Counted from the first letter of the stretch, positions 16,052 through 23,288 are shown. The stretch is DNA of 23,288 nt from DATDCV01 sp036524155 (GCA_036524155.1 DATDCV010000417.1:1-23288); one strand, 5' to 3'. Program-made: numbers and translations. The notes: generated from the sequence alone by a model not told the origin.

Positions 16052-16425
16052 TCCGAACTAAATATCGTTCGGCGGCGCGGCGCGGATCGCTGATGGTTGA
16101 GCTCTTAATCGCGATGGCTCTGCTCACCGGCGCGTTGCTGCCGGTTGCTTATTCCATCGCCTCCGAAAAGCGTCTCGCACGCTCCGTTTATCAGCGGGCG
16201 GTCGCTATGGAAATCGTTGATGGGGAAGCCGAAGTGCTGGCTGCGGGCGGCGGGCGGGATTATACGAACGGCGTCTATGACTATTCGGTGGGTGCTGCCG
16301 CGGCGACTAATCTGCCGCCCGGCCGCTTCATTCTGACGGTGACATCGGGCAAGGCGCGCCTCGAATGGCGCCCAGCGGTGAAACACCACGGCGGCCCTGT
16401 CGTCCGGGAGGTGAGCGTAAAATGA
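16045..16425 (+). CDS. GspI/PilV-like pseudopilin
   Basis: This 126-aa protein has a type II prepilin leader: short basic MVIRTKYRSAARRG, then S-L-M-V-E with Glu at +5 after the Gly cleavage site. It continues as one hydrophobic helix (LLIAMALLTGALLPVAYSIA). GspI-type pseudopilins sit at the tip of the pseudopilus; prepilin peptidase would cut after Gly14. The globular part is short (about 80 residues), with AMEIVDGEAEVLAAGG after the helix. Its ATG overlaps the stop of the second gspF, and its own stop overlaps the next start (ATGA), suggesting translational coupling. Confidence 0.75.
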   Translation: MVIRTKYRSAARRGSLMVELLIAMALLTGALLPVAYSIASEKRLARSVYQRAVAMEIVDGEAEVLAAGGGRDYTNGVYDYSVGAAAATNLPPGRFILTVTSGKARLEWRPAVKHHGGPVVREVSVK

Positions 16426-16994
16426 AGCCTGCTCCCAAAATGAGATTCTGTGATTTTGGCACTTTCCGTCCTTCGCGCCCTTCTGGCGCCCGCGCCGGCT
16501 CCCGTCGCTCGGAGCGCGCCTATATGCTCACCGAAGCGCTGGTTTACATCAGCGCGGTGTTCGTGTTGCTGGGTGCGGGCATGATCGCGATGTATCGGTG
16601 CATCGACAACTCCCTGGTGTTGCGCCGCAATGCGGATGACATCGCCCGCACGATGCACATCGGTGAGTGTTGGCGGGCGGATGTGCGCGCGGCCACCAAT
16701 GTTGCCTGGGTTGTGAATGGCGGCGAGAAGGTTCTGCGGCTCGACGGCGCGACCAGGCACGTGGAGTACCGGTACTCTGACGGCGCTGTGTATCGCCGTT
16801 TTGGTCTCGGGCCCTGGGGCCGGGTTTTGGAGCAAGTCAAGAGTTCAGCCATGGGCTCGCGAGGCCGATCACGGGTGACCGCCTGGTCCTGGGATCTCGA
16901 GCTTCAGCCCAGACATCGGGGTGCGGTCGGTGCCGCCCGGATGCGGCCGTTGTTCACTTTTATCGCGGTGCCGGACGCCGCCGAAACGCGATGA
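16422..16994 (+). CDS. GspJ-like pseudopilin with long leader
   Basis: This 190-aa protein starts at ATG 16422, inside the ATGA overlap with the preceding gene. The leader is long for a prepilin, about 34 basic residues. It ends ...RRSERA followed by Y-M-L-T-E, with Glu at +5 if cleavage follows Ala rather than the usual Gly. A hydrophobic helix follows (ALVYISAVFVLLGAGMIAMY). The globular part contains WRADVRAATNVAW and VEYRYSDGAVYRRFG, the type of text seen in minor pseudopilins of the J class. The long leader and the Ala at -1 are unusual. An internal start (ATG at 16440) would shorten the leader by only six residues. Confidence 0.7.
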   Translation: MKPAPKMRFCDFGTFRPSRPSGARAGSRRSERAYMLTEALVYISAVFVLLGAGMIAMYRCIDNSLVLRRNADDIARTMHIGECWRADVRAATNVAWVVNGGEKVLRLDGATRHVEYRYSDGAVYRRFGLGPWGRVLEQVKSSAMGSRGRSRVTAWSWDLELQPRHRGAVGAARMRPLFTFIAVPDAAETR

Positions 16995-17290
16995 ATATCC
17001 GCTCAGCTCTCAATTCGCCTCGCACTTGCTCACGCTGCCACGAGCGCGGGATGGCCGTTATTGTGGTGATTGCCATTGTGGCCATTCTGCTCATCTACCT
17101 CGCCGGCAACCTCCGCACTCTTCACCTGCTCAGCCGCGACTTGAAGCAAATCGAGCAGAAACAGCTTCTCCGCCTCAAAGCTGCCAGTCCCGCGACTAAC
17201 GCCGTGGCGGTGACTGCCGTCTCCTGGCCGACGGACTTTGCCCGCCAGAACCAAGCGTTCGACCGGAAGCAGGAGCCGATTTGGAGGTGA
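16991..17290 (+). CDS. Truncated GspK/PilX-like pseudopilin
   Basis: This 99-aa protein has a basic leader with a CSRC pair, then RG followed by MAVIVVIAIVAILLIYLAG. The missing Glu at +5 and the GMAVIVV wording are as in GspK, the tip pseudopilin that lacks Glu5. Full GspK has about 300 residues. Here only the helix and about 50 charged or helical residues remain, so the large tip domain is absent. The ATG overlaps the preceding stop (ATGA). It is the last gene of the set, and the convergent pit gene ends 64 bases beyond. It may be a natural mini-protein or a shortened relic. Confidence 0.65.
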   Translation: MNIRSALNSPRTCSRCHERGMAVIVVIAIVAILLIYLAGNLRTLHLLSRDLKQIEQKQLLRLKAASPATNAVAVTAVSWPTDFARQNQAFDRKQEPIWR

Positions 17291-17353
17291 AGATCGCCAG
17301 GGCGGCGACGTTCCGCCTGCTACGCCGGCGTCTTCAGTACTTTGGGGTAACGG

Positions 17354-18445
17354 TCACGCCAGGCCCCGAAGCAGACGGACAAACAAATAAGCGAGCCCGG
17401 CGGTGACAGGGATGGTCAGGATCCAGGCCCAGACCATGCGCTCGACAACGGTCCATTTGATGGCGTTGAGCCGCCGGGCAGCGCCGACACCCATGATGGC
17501 CGCGGAAATGTTGTGGGTGGTGGATACAGGTATTCCGAGGTGGGTGGCTGCCAAAATGACGGTGGCGGAACTGGTCTCGGCGGCGAAACCATTGATGGGA
17601 TGCAGTTTAACCATCTTGTGACCCAGGGTCTTGATAATACGCCAACCGCCGACGGCGGTGCCTGAGGCCATCGTGAGGGCGCAGAGCACTTTGATCCACA
17701 CCGCGATTTCCATGTCCTTACCAGGGGCTGGGACGGGTGTATGCAGGAAGGACAGCCAGCCCGGGAGGTCGGCGAGTTGTCCGGCCTGGGTCGCAGCGAG
17801 AAGAGTCAGGGCGATGATTCCCATTGTTTTCTGAGCGTCGTTGGTGCCGTGCATGAAACCCATGGCGCCGGCGCTGAACATCTGGGCGACCCCGAAAAAC
17901 CGGTTCACTTTGGCGGGGCGCGCTTTTTGCAGAAGGAAATAGAGCAGCGCCATGACGAGGAAGCCCAGCATCAATCCGGCGATGGGCGATGTGACCATGG
18001 GGACGATCACTTTCCAGAGCAGGCCCTTGCCGAGCCACCAATGCTGGCTGCTGGGTTGGGCCCACAGGATCACCTTCCAGTTGTCCCCTGCCGCGGCCAG
18101 GGCTGAGCCGCACAGGCCGCCGATCAGCGCATGGCTGGAACTGGAGGGAAGGCCAAACCACCAGGTGATCAAATTCCAGATGATCGCTCCCAGCAAAGCG
18201 CAGATCATGATTTCCGAGGTCATGGACACGAGCTTAGTGTCGATCAATCCCGAGGAGATAGTTTTGGCGACCGCGGTTCCCCAGAGCGCGCCGAGCAGAT
18301 TGGTGAATGCCGCCATGATGACTGCCTGCCGCGGGGTCAGGACTTTTGTCGACACGACCGTCGCGATCGAGTTTGCGGTATCGTGAAAACCGTTGATGTA
18401 CTCAAAGACGAGCGCGATCAGGATGACAGTGAAAATGAGTGCCAT
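17354..18445 (-). CDS. pit: PiT-family inorganic phosphate permease (second of pair)
   Basis: This 363-aa membrane protein of the PiT family takes up phosphate, usually as a metal-phosphate complex with protons or Na+. The two inverted family signatures are present: FHDTANSIATVVSTKVLTP near the N-terminus (residues about 20-38) and FMHGTNDAQKTMG in the second half. Also seen are GLPSSSSHALIGGLCGSA and PVSTTHNISAAIMGVGAAR. About ten hydrophobic segments are present. It follows its paralogue with a 10-base gap, in an operon started by the DUF47 gene. The paralogues share most signature wording, which suggests an old tandem duplication. Confidence 0.93.
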   Translation of the reverse strand: MALIFTVILIALVFEYINGFHDTANSIATVVSTKVLTPRQAVIMAAFTNLLGALWGTAVAKTISSGLIDTKLVSMTSEIMICALLGAIIWNLITWWFGLPSSSSHALIGGLCGSALAAAGDNWKVILWAQPSSQHWWLGKGLLWKVIVPMVTSPIAGLMLGFLVMALLYFLLQKARPAKVNRFFGVAQMFSAGAMGFMHGTNDAQKTMGIIALTLLAATQAGQLADLPGWLSFLHTPVPAPGKDMEIAVWIKVLCALTMASGTAVGGWRIIKTLGHKMVKLHPINGFAAETSSATVILAATHLGIPVSTTHNISAAIMGVGAARRLNAIKWTVVERMVWAWILTIPVTAGLAYLFVRLLRGLA

Positions 18446-18455
18446 AGGTTGCGGT

Positions 18456-19553
18456 TCAGACGGGTGCCGCGGTGGGGCAGGGCACGCTACCGATCGCCTG
18501 CAGCAGCCGCATTAGCCCATAGGCGATCAGACCGGTGGCGGGCAGGGTCAGGAACCAGGTCCACAGGATGCTTTCGACGACGTGCCAGTGCATGGTTTTG
18601 TGATTGCGGGCAGTGCCGACCCCCATGATAGCGGCCGAAACGGCGTGGGTGGTCGAGACCGGCATGCCTAAGGTCGCCGTCGTCATAAGGACGGTTGCGG
18701 AGGTCGTGTCGGCGGCAAACCCGTTGACGGGTTGAAGACGTCCCACTTTTCGACCGAGAGTTTTGATGATTCGTCGGCCGCCGGCAGCGGTTCCCGCGGC
18801 CATGGTCGTCGCGCAGAGCAGTTTGACCCAGAGCGGAATCGTGAATTCCGGCGTATGGAGGAACGAAAGCCAGCGGGGAAGCTGCAACAATTCTCCGGCC
18901 TGTGTGGCTGAAAACAGGGCGAGGGCGACAATGCCCATGGTCTTCTGTGCGTCGTTGCTGCCGTGGCTGAAGCCGAGGAATCCGGCGCTGAAAATCTGCA
19001 GGTTGCGGAAGATGCCGTTGATCGTCGATGGCCTGAGTCGTGCCAAGACAATATAAAGCACACTCATCCAGAGGACGCCGCCGACAAAGCCGATGACCGG
19101 CGAGCTGAACATCGGGATGACCACCTTGTAGAGCAGCCCGCCCCAGGCGTACCATGGTTTGCCTGCAACCGGCGCGGACCAGATGACCACGCTCCAACTG
19201 GCGGTCGAGGCAACGGCGGCGCCGACGAGACCACCGATCATTGCGTGGCTCGAGCTCGAGGGCAGGCCGAGGCGCCAGGTGATCAGGTTCCAGATCACGC
19301 TACCCATTAACCCGCAGATCAAGGTGACGCCGGTTACACATTGGGCATCCACGAGCCCTTTGCCGACGGTTGTGGCGACCGCGGTACCGGCGAGGGCACC
19401 CGCGAGGTTGGTTACCGCGGCGAGTGTGATGGCCTGCGTTGGCGTGAGCACTTTGGTGCCCACGACTGCGGCGACGGAATTGGCGGTATCATGGAAGCCA
19501 TTGATGAATTCAAAGACCAACGCCACCAGGATGACCACCAGCAGGAGCGTCAT
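18456..19553 (-). CDS. pit: PiT-family inorganic phosphate permease (first of pair)
   Basis: This 365-aa PiT permease is a paralogue of the next gene. Signatures: FHDTANSVAAVVGTKVLTP (N-terminal copy), FSHGSNDAQKTMG (internal copy), GLPSSSSHAMIGGLVG and GMPVSTTHAVSAAIMGVGTAR. It starts 3 bases after the stop of the DUF47 protein gene, which usually pairs with PiT permeases. Differences from its neighbour fall mainly in loops: the extracytoplasmic segment around WSVVIWSAPVAGKPWYAWGG and the C-terminus. This could mean a different affinity or ion preference; that is inference. Confidence 0.94.
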   Translation of the reverse strand: MTLLLVVILVALVFEFINGFHDTANSVAAVVGTKVLTPTQAITLAAVTNLAGALAGTAVATTVGKGLVDAQCVTGVTLICGLMGSVIWNLITWRLGLPSSSSHAMIGGLVGAAVASTASWSVVIWSAPVAGKPWYAWGGLLYKVVIPMFSSPVIGFVGGVLWMSVLYIVLARLRPSTINGIFRNLQIFSAGFLGFSHGSNDAQKTMGIVALALFSATQAGELLQLPRWLSFLHTPEFTIPLWVKLLCATTMAAGTAAGGRRIIKTLGRKVGRLQPVNGFAADTTSATVLMTTATLGMPVSTTHAVSAAIMGVGTARNHKTMHWHVVESILWTWFLTLPATGLIAYGLMRLLQAIGSVPCPTAAPV

Positions 19554-19556
19554 GGC

Positions 19557-20186
19557 CTAGGAATTCTTCAGTGCGACATGAGCGATGACATTGCCCGCGT
19601 CGCGGCAGCGGTCGATCATTTTCTCCAGCAGTTCGTAGAGGTCTTTCAGCACGATCACCTGGACGGGCTCATGCTTGCCGCAGAATAGGTCCCGGTATAG
19701 CACCACCATGTGCTTGTCCGCCTCGCCCTCGAGGAATTGAAGTTTGTCATTCAGCTCCTTGATCTTCTCGAGGTTCATCCCGTCGCGCAGGCATTTCACC
19801 AGTTCGACGACAATTTCGGTCGCCCGTTCCAGCAGGCCCATCTGCTTGGAGAAGTCGATCCCGCGAACGTAATTCGGCGCCAGCAGCGCCCGCTCGGTAA
19901 ATTTCTCGACGGTCTTGGGGATTTTGTAGAGCGCGTTGGAAAGATCCTCGATATCCTCCCGCTCGAGCGCGGTGATAAAAGTGGTGTAGACTGCGGCGCT
20001 GATCTCCTGGGTGATCTGTTTGTCCTTGCGCCGGGAATAGGCGAAATCTTCCGTTGCGGTCGGCCGCTCGAGGTCTTTGCTCAGCTTCACCAGCGCCTGC
20101 ACGCTGGTGCGGGCCTCCTGGGCGCTGGCCTCGAGGAGGGTAAAAAACTTGTCTTCTTTGCCCAACAGCTTTTGAAGCGAAAACAT
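19557..20186 (-). CDS. PhoU-like DUF47 protein associated with PiT transport
   Basis: This 209-aa all-helical protein of the PhoU/DUF47 family is typically encoded beside PiT permeases and thought to regulate them. It begins MFSLQKLLGKEDKFFTLLEA; ATG 20186 was chosen over one 21 bases earlier because family members start at this MF/MLxxLL sequence. Family features include AYTTFITALEREDIEDLSN-like text at about 87-105 (here VYTTFITALEREDIEDLSNA), with an acidic helix end, and the C-terminal LYELLEKMIDRCRDAGNVI, a classic DUF47 ending. It is the first gene of the three-gene minus-strand operon. The divergent FHA gene lies upstream. Confidence 0.92.
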   Translation of the reverse strand: MFSLQKLLGKEDKFFTLLEASAQEARTSVQALVKLSKDLERPTATEDFAYSRRKDKQITQEISAAVYTTFITALEREDIEDLSNALYKIPKTVEKFTERALLAPNYVRGIDFSKQMGLLERATEIVVELVKCLRDGMNLEKIKELNDKLQFLEGEADKHMVVLYRDLFCGKHEPVQVIVLKDLYELLEKMIDRCRDAGNVIAHVALKNS

Positions 20187-20233
20187 AGGCCGTGGAGCAT
20201 CACACAACCGTTTTGCCCGCGCAGCAAAAAAAG

Positions 20234-20258
20234 GTACAAACCGGAGAGACGTTTGTAC
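20234..20258. promoter_or_regulatory. Perfect 8-bp-arm palindrome, candidate operator
   Basis: The arms gtacaaac (20234-20241) and gtttgtac (20251-20258) are perfect inverted copies with a 9-base spacer, in the stretch between the DUF47 start (20186) and the preferred FHA start (20309). The position suits a repressor or activator site controlling one or both divergent genes. If the FHA protein instead begins at GTG 20192, the palindrome would be coding. Confidence 0.35.
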
Positions 20259-20308
20259 TCCCCGGCGGGCGGGAAACGTGGCAGATTTGGGTTCCGAGCA
20301 AAGCGTGT

Positions 20309-21430
20309 ATGGCGCGACTTGTCGTCAATCCCGATTCGGCGGAGGCCTGGGAAATCGAGCTTCGGCCGGGAACCAATTCTTTGGGGAGGGGCGAAGAGAA
20401 CGATTTCCAGATCGAGCATTCCTCCGTTTCGAGCGCGCACTGCCGGATTGAGGTTTCCGGCAGCAACGCGCTCCTCAAGGACCTCGGCTCGACCAACGGG
20501 ACTTTCATCGACGGGCAACTCGTCGAGGAAGCCCGGCTGTGTTCCGGGCAGGTGTTTTGCCTGGGCGACGTACGGCTCCGGTTCGAGGGGGAACCGGCGG
20601 CGGAGACTGTGCCGCCGCTTCCGCCCTCATTACGGGAGGCACGGTCACGCGCCGGTGCCCGGCCCACGTCACAATCGCAGCGCGAGCCGCGGTTTGCCGC
20701 CCGTGTGTGCGGCGCCCTCCTGTATCCGTTAGCGAAAGATGGCGTGTTGTTGCTTCTGGCGGGCACGTTTTTCTTTTCCGTTCTCGAGGCCGGAAAGTTT
20801 TTCGCCCGATATGCGGTCGCCAAGGGCATGGGGCTGGGCAGTCTCATCAGTTTGGCCTTCCTTTTCCTGCTGACGGCAATCGGCGCCGGCTACCTGGCCA
20901 GTTACCTGCGGCGCATTGCTACCGGGACGGCGATGGGCGAGATAGCCGCTCCCGATTGGCCGGATATTTCCGATTTCACCGCCGAGATTTTCCTTCCGCT
21001 GGTCCAACTTGTCGCCACGATTCTGGCGAGCCTGGTGCCGGCGATTGTCGTCGGGATGTTCGTCCAGGACGGTCAGAAGGCGAGCCAGGCGGTCGTGTGG
21101 GTTGCGTGCGGGTTCGGCGCCATTTATTTTCCCATGGCCTTTCTGGCGGTGGCGATGTTCGATTCGGTGGCGGCGCTCAATCCTCTGCTCGTCATGCCCT
21201 CGATCGCGAAAACGGCCGGTTCATATCTGTGGGCGGTAGGTCTCTTTGGGGCGGTCCTCGGGGCGAAATTGTCGGGAGACTACTACCTGCCGAAGATCAT
21301 TCATGTTCCCATTCTTCCCTCGGTCATCTCCATACTCGTCGGGCTCTATCTCCTGATGGTCGGGGCGCGCGTCTTGGGGTTGCTCTATCTGGTGAACAAG
21401 GAACGCCTCGCCTGGTTCGGCCACCGGTAG
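20309..21430 (+). CDS. FHA-domain multi-spanning membrane protein
   Basis: A 373-aa protein from ATG 20309. A GTG at 20192 would add 39 residues, but the domain starts naturally at MARLVVNPDSAEAWEIELRP. Residues 1-93 are a forkhead-associated domain, which binds phosphothreonine peptides. Its key motifs are SLGRGEENDFQI (Gly26-Arg27), SSVSSAHCRI (Ser/His) and STNGTFIDG (Asn63-Gly64). A Pro/Arg-rich linker (95-128) leads to five or more membrane helices (about 142-160, 172-200, 226-250, 262-285, 303-320 and 336-362). The membrane part has a soluble-looking loop PDWPDISDF (215-223), recalling DUF4013-like or Yip1-like proteins. It is divergent from the phosphate operon. Probable role: a phospho-signal-recruiting membrane adaptor; no kinase is nearby. 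Confidence 0.8.
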   Translation: MARLVVNPDSAEAWEIELRPGTNSLGRGEENDFQIEHSSVSSAHCRIEVSGSNALLKDLGSTNGTFIDGQLVEEARLCSGQVFCLGDVRLRFEGEPAAETVPPLPPSLREARSRAGARPTSQSQREPRFAARVCGALLYPLAKDGVLLLLAGTFFFSVLEAGKFFARYAVAKGMGLGSLISLAFLFLLTAIGAGYLASYLRRIATGTAMGEIAAPDWPDISDFTAEIFLPLVQLVATILASLVPAIVVGMFVQDGQKASQAVVWVACGFGAIYFPMAFLAVAMFDSVAALNPLLVMPSIAKTAGSYLWAVGLFGAVLGAKLSGDYYLPKIIHVPILPSVISILVGLYLLMVGARVLGLLYLVNKERLAWFGHR

Positions 21431-21596
21431 CAGGTGAGACGGGCTGCGAGCTTCGTCGTCGGAGTGCTTCGGTCGTATGGCTACCCTCGGCGCGGACTCC
21501 TTGCCGGATGATCCCCTTAATGCCGCCACCGGGCCAACATGGCGGCCGCATCCAGCATAACGGCTGGCAGGGGCGACTCCGCTTCGCCGGAACAAC

Positions 21597-21629
21597 AAAA
21601 AAGCCCCAGGCACAATGCGCGCCGGGGCT
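21597..21629 (-). terminator. Intrinsic terminator of the DUF6370-like gene
   Basis: Read on the minus strand, AGCCCC pairs with GGGGCT around an inner GGC/GCC pair with one bulged T, and six T follow directly (the A run at 21597-21602). It lies 22 bases beyond the stop of the small exported protein gene and faces it. This is a textbook rho-independent terminator. Confidence 0.85.
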
Positions 21630-21650
21630 CTGGTGCTCAGAAAGCTCTTT

Positions 21651-22010
21651 CTACTTGGCGAGGTCGATCTTCGTGACCGTTAGTTGCTGTTTGCCTTTGA
21701 CTTTCTTCACCGTCCCGGTGGCAGTCACCTTCCTGGTGTCGTTGCAGACGTTCTTGTGGAAGCCTTTTGCGATTTCATTGTCCGCCAGGTAATACGTGAC
21801 TGTTTTGCCCTGCTTGTTCTCCGTTTGGATCACAGTTTGGCATTTCTCGGATTCCTGCAACGCGCACTTGGCGCACTTGGCGTCGCCGGTGATGGTGACT
21901 TCCTTGCCCTTCTCCTTGTCCCTGCCTCGCTCGGCGGCGGAACCGGCGGTGGCGAGGGTGAAGAGGGCAAGTCCGGCGGCAACTGTAAGCAATAAGGATA
22001 GTTTTCTCAT
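21651..22010 (-). CDS. Small exported four-Cys protein (DUF6370-like)
   Basis: This 119-aa protein has a clear signal peptide (MRKLSLLLTVAAGLALFTLATAGSAA, cleavage near residue 26). The mature part is Lys-rich with CAKC at 46-49, Cys57 (SEKCQ) and Cys89 (HKNVC), plus His85 four residues before it. The pattern TITGDAKCAKCAL...KCQTVI...TYYLADN...FHKNVC...VTATGTV agrees with what I recall of DUF6370, small exported proteins frequent in PVC bacteria. The arrangement could bind metal or form disulphides. The OB-like text V-T-G-T-V-K...L-T-V suggests a small beta-barrel. It is monocistronic, with its own promoter candidate and terminator. Function unknown. Confidence 0.85.
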   Translation of the reverse strand: MRKLSLLLTVAAGLALFTLATAGSAAERGRDKEKGKEVTITGDAKCAKCALQESEKCQTVIQTENKQGKTVTYYLADNEIAKGFHKNVCNDTRKVTATGTVKKVKGKQQLTVTKIDLAK

Positions 22011-22045
22011 AAGTTTTTTGTTTGGTGTGCTATGTCACTATGGTC

Positions 22046-22073
22046 ATTGTAGTCCTGTTAATGTTCAAAGCAA
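22046..22073 (-). promoter_or_regulatory. Candidate sigma70-type promoter of the DUF6370-like gene
   Basis: On the minus strand TTGCTT (22073-22068) and TACAAT (22051-22046) are separated by 16 bases. The -10 box matches the consensus at 5 of 6 positions and the -35 box at 3 of 6. The implied transcript start, about 22039, gives a leader of roughly 29 bases before ATG 22010. Confidence 0.35.
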
Positions 22074-22206
22074 CTGGATCGAATCAGCCGGTTCAAGGGC
22101 CGGCAACAGGCAGTTTGACAATATTAAACCGGCGTGACACCGGGATTGCCGATTGTTAAGCTAACAGTCTTGTTTTCTTGGATACTGAAACAGGCAATTA
22201 TGATTT

Positions 22207-23288
22207 ATGCGTTCTGACATCATCAAGAAAGGCTCTGAACGGGCGCCGCACCGGTCTCTGCTCCGCGCGACCGGCTCCATCGAATCCGAAGCGGATTGGG
22301 ACAAGCCGTTTATCGCGATCGTAAATTCGTACACGGATTGCATCCCCGGACACGCCCACCTGAATGAGGTGGGCCTCCTGGTCAAGCGCCTGGTTCGGGA
22401 GGCGGGAGGGGTGCCGTTTATTTTCAATACGATCGGCGTCGACGACGGCATCGCGATGGGCCACAGCGGCATGAAGTACTCGTTGCCCTCGCGCGAGCTG
22501 ATCGCCGATTGCGTCGAGTCGATGGTCCGGGCCCATTGCTTTGACGGCATGGTGTGCATTCCGAACTGTGACAAGATCGTGCCCGGAATGCTGATGGCGT
22601 CGATGCGCGTCAACATCCCGACAGTGTTCGTCAGCGGCGGGCCGATGGCCGCCGGTGTCGCGGCGCAGAACGGCGAGAGTGATCTGCCCGCCCACCTGCG
22701 GCCCGCCACGCAAAAGTCGGATCTGATTTCCGTGTTTAAAGGAGTGGCGGAACTCCAGACCGGAAAAATCTCCGAAGCCGAACTCACGCGGCTCGAACAA
22801 ACGGCGTGTCCGACTTGCGGGTCCTGCTCGGGCATGTTCACCGCCAATTCGATGAACTGCCTGTGTGAGGCGCTGGGTACGGCCCTGCCCGGCAACGGCA
22901 CTATTTTGGCCGTCTCCAAGGAGCGGGAGGCGCTCTACGAGCGTGCGGCCCGGGCGATCATCAAGCTGGTCGAGGCGGATTTGAAGCCGCGCGACATCGC
23001 CACGGTCGAGGCGTTTGACAATGCGCTCACCCTGGATGTCGCGATGGGCGGCTCCACCAACACCATCCTGCACACCCTGGCGATCGCGCGGGAGGCCGGG
23101 ATTGACTACGATATCAAACGCATCGATGCCATTTCCCGGCGCGTGCCATGCCTCTGCAAGGTGTCTCCGTCCTCGAACTACCATGTTCAGGATGTTCACC
23201 GCGCGGGCGGCATCCACACCATTCTTGGCGAACTCAAGCGCATGGGCGCGCTGACTGTCACCTGCAAAACCGTCACCGGCAAAACCAT
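22207..23288 (+). CDS. ilvD: Dihydroxy-acid dehydratase, 5' 360 codons (runs off window)
   Basis: The plus-strand frame from ATG 22207 is open to the window end and encodes IlvD, which makes the 2-keto acid precursors of valine, isoleucine, leucine and pantothenate. Visible family text: NTIGVDDGIAMGHSGMKYSL, PSRELIADCVESMV, CIPNCDKIVPGMLMASM (Fe-S Cys121 and Lys123), FVSGGPM, CPTCGSCSGMFTANSMNCL (Cys204/Cys207) and AMGGSTNTILH. Residues also include Cys45 in NSYTDCIPGHAHL, where E. coli IlvD has Phe, so the cluster ligand set deserves attention. About 560-620 residues are expected in total, so the C-terminal 40% is outside. The start MRSDIIKKGSERAPHRSLLRA agrees with the family. Upstream 22011-22206 is shared with the divergent small gene; ttgaca stands at 22115-22120 but no matching -10 box was found. 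Confidence 0.95.
   Translation, partial: MRSDIIKKGSERAPHRSLLRATGSIESEADWDKPFIAIVNSYTDCIPGHAHLNEVGLLVKRLVREAGGVPFIFNTIGVDDGIAMGHSGMKYSLPSRELIADCVESMVRAHCFDGMVCIPNCDKIVPGMLMASMRVNIPTVFVSGGPMAAGVAAQNGESDLPAHLRPATQKSDLISVFKGVAELQTGKISEAELTRLEQTACPTCGSCSGMFTANSMNCLCEALGTALPGNGTILAVSKEREALYERAARAIIKLVEADLKPRDIATVEAFDNALTLDVAMGGSTNTILHTLAIAREAGIDYDIKRIDAISRRVPCLCKVSPSSNYHVQDVHRAGGIHTILGELKRMGALTVTCKTVTGKT

Noticed and set aside
19710..20732. 340-codon plus-strand frame across the DUF47 and FHA genes
   Set aside because: It overlaps two supported genes in other frames and changes character between them.
21431..21596. Small hairpins downstream of the FHA gene (21552-21567, 21572-21588)
   Set aside because: The stems are only five base pairs with no T run on the plus strand, too weak to call a terminator for the FHA gene.
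22161..23217. Long minus-strand frames opposite ilvD
   Set aside because: The plus strand carries unmistakable IlvD sequence over its whole length.

Overview
The window reads as chromosomal DNA from a GC-rich member of the Verrucomicrobiota, most like the soil and freshwater Pedosphaera/Limisphaerales group. This is an inference from several traits together: large secreted proteins ending in a ...STN...FF/FYRL-type C-terminal domain, a choice-of-anchor-Q beta-helix protein, a DUF6370-like protein, a Bacteroidetes/PVC-style ParE, a fragmentary T2SS-like cluster and many intergenic palindromes. No rRNA, tRNA, CRISPR array or transposase was recognised.

Region 1 (about 1-7000) is loosely packed and partly decayed. 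It opens with the tail of a broken DUF4038-type glycoside-hydrolase gene. A secreted Gly-rich beta-helix protein (551-2455) follows, lying between two 71-bp direct repeats. Next come a frameshifted, internally deleted ABC-type permease gene (minus strand) and a large secreted PQQ-like propeller protein with InlB-like and Ca-binding modules (4732-6762). The intergenic DNA carries short shared repeats.

Region 2 (about 7000-12100) is housekeeping-like: an exported S1/P1-type nuclease, a small membrane protein, an Amt ammonium transporter with an unusual N-terminal extension, and topoisomerase IV subunit B.

Region 3 (about 12140-17290) runs divergently from parE. It encodes a minimal type II secretion / type IV pilus-like set: a short GspE ATPase, two consecutive GspF platform proteins and three small pseudopilin-like proteins (I-, J- and K-like) with overlapping ends. 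No major pseudopilin, secretin or prepilin peptidase is present. Two palindromic repeats sit in front of and inside this set.

Region 4 (17354-20186, minus strand) is a tight phosphate operon: a PhoU-like DUF47 protein followed by two tandem PiT permeases. A divergent FHA-domain membrane protein (20309-21430) lies upstream, with a 25-bp palindrome between them.

Region 5 holds a small exported Cys-containing DUF6370-like protein with a clear intrinsic terminator. The 5' 360 codons of ilvD (branched-chain amino acid synthesis) run off the right edge.

As a whole, the window combines exported proteins, a compact export or pilus-like machine, and nitrogen and phosphate uptake. A link between the exported proteins and the export machine is only inferred.
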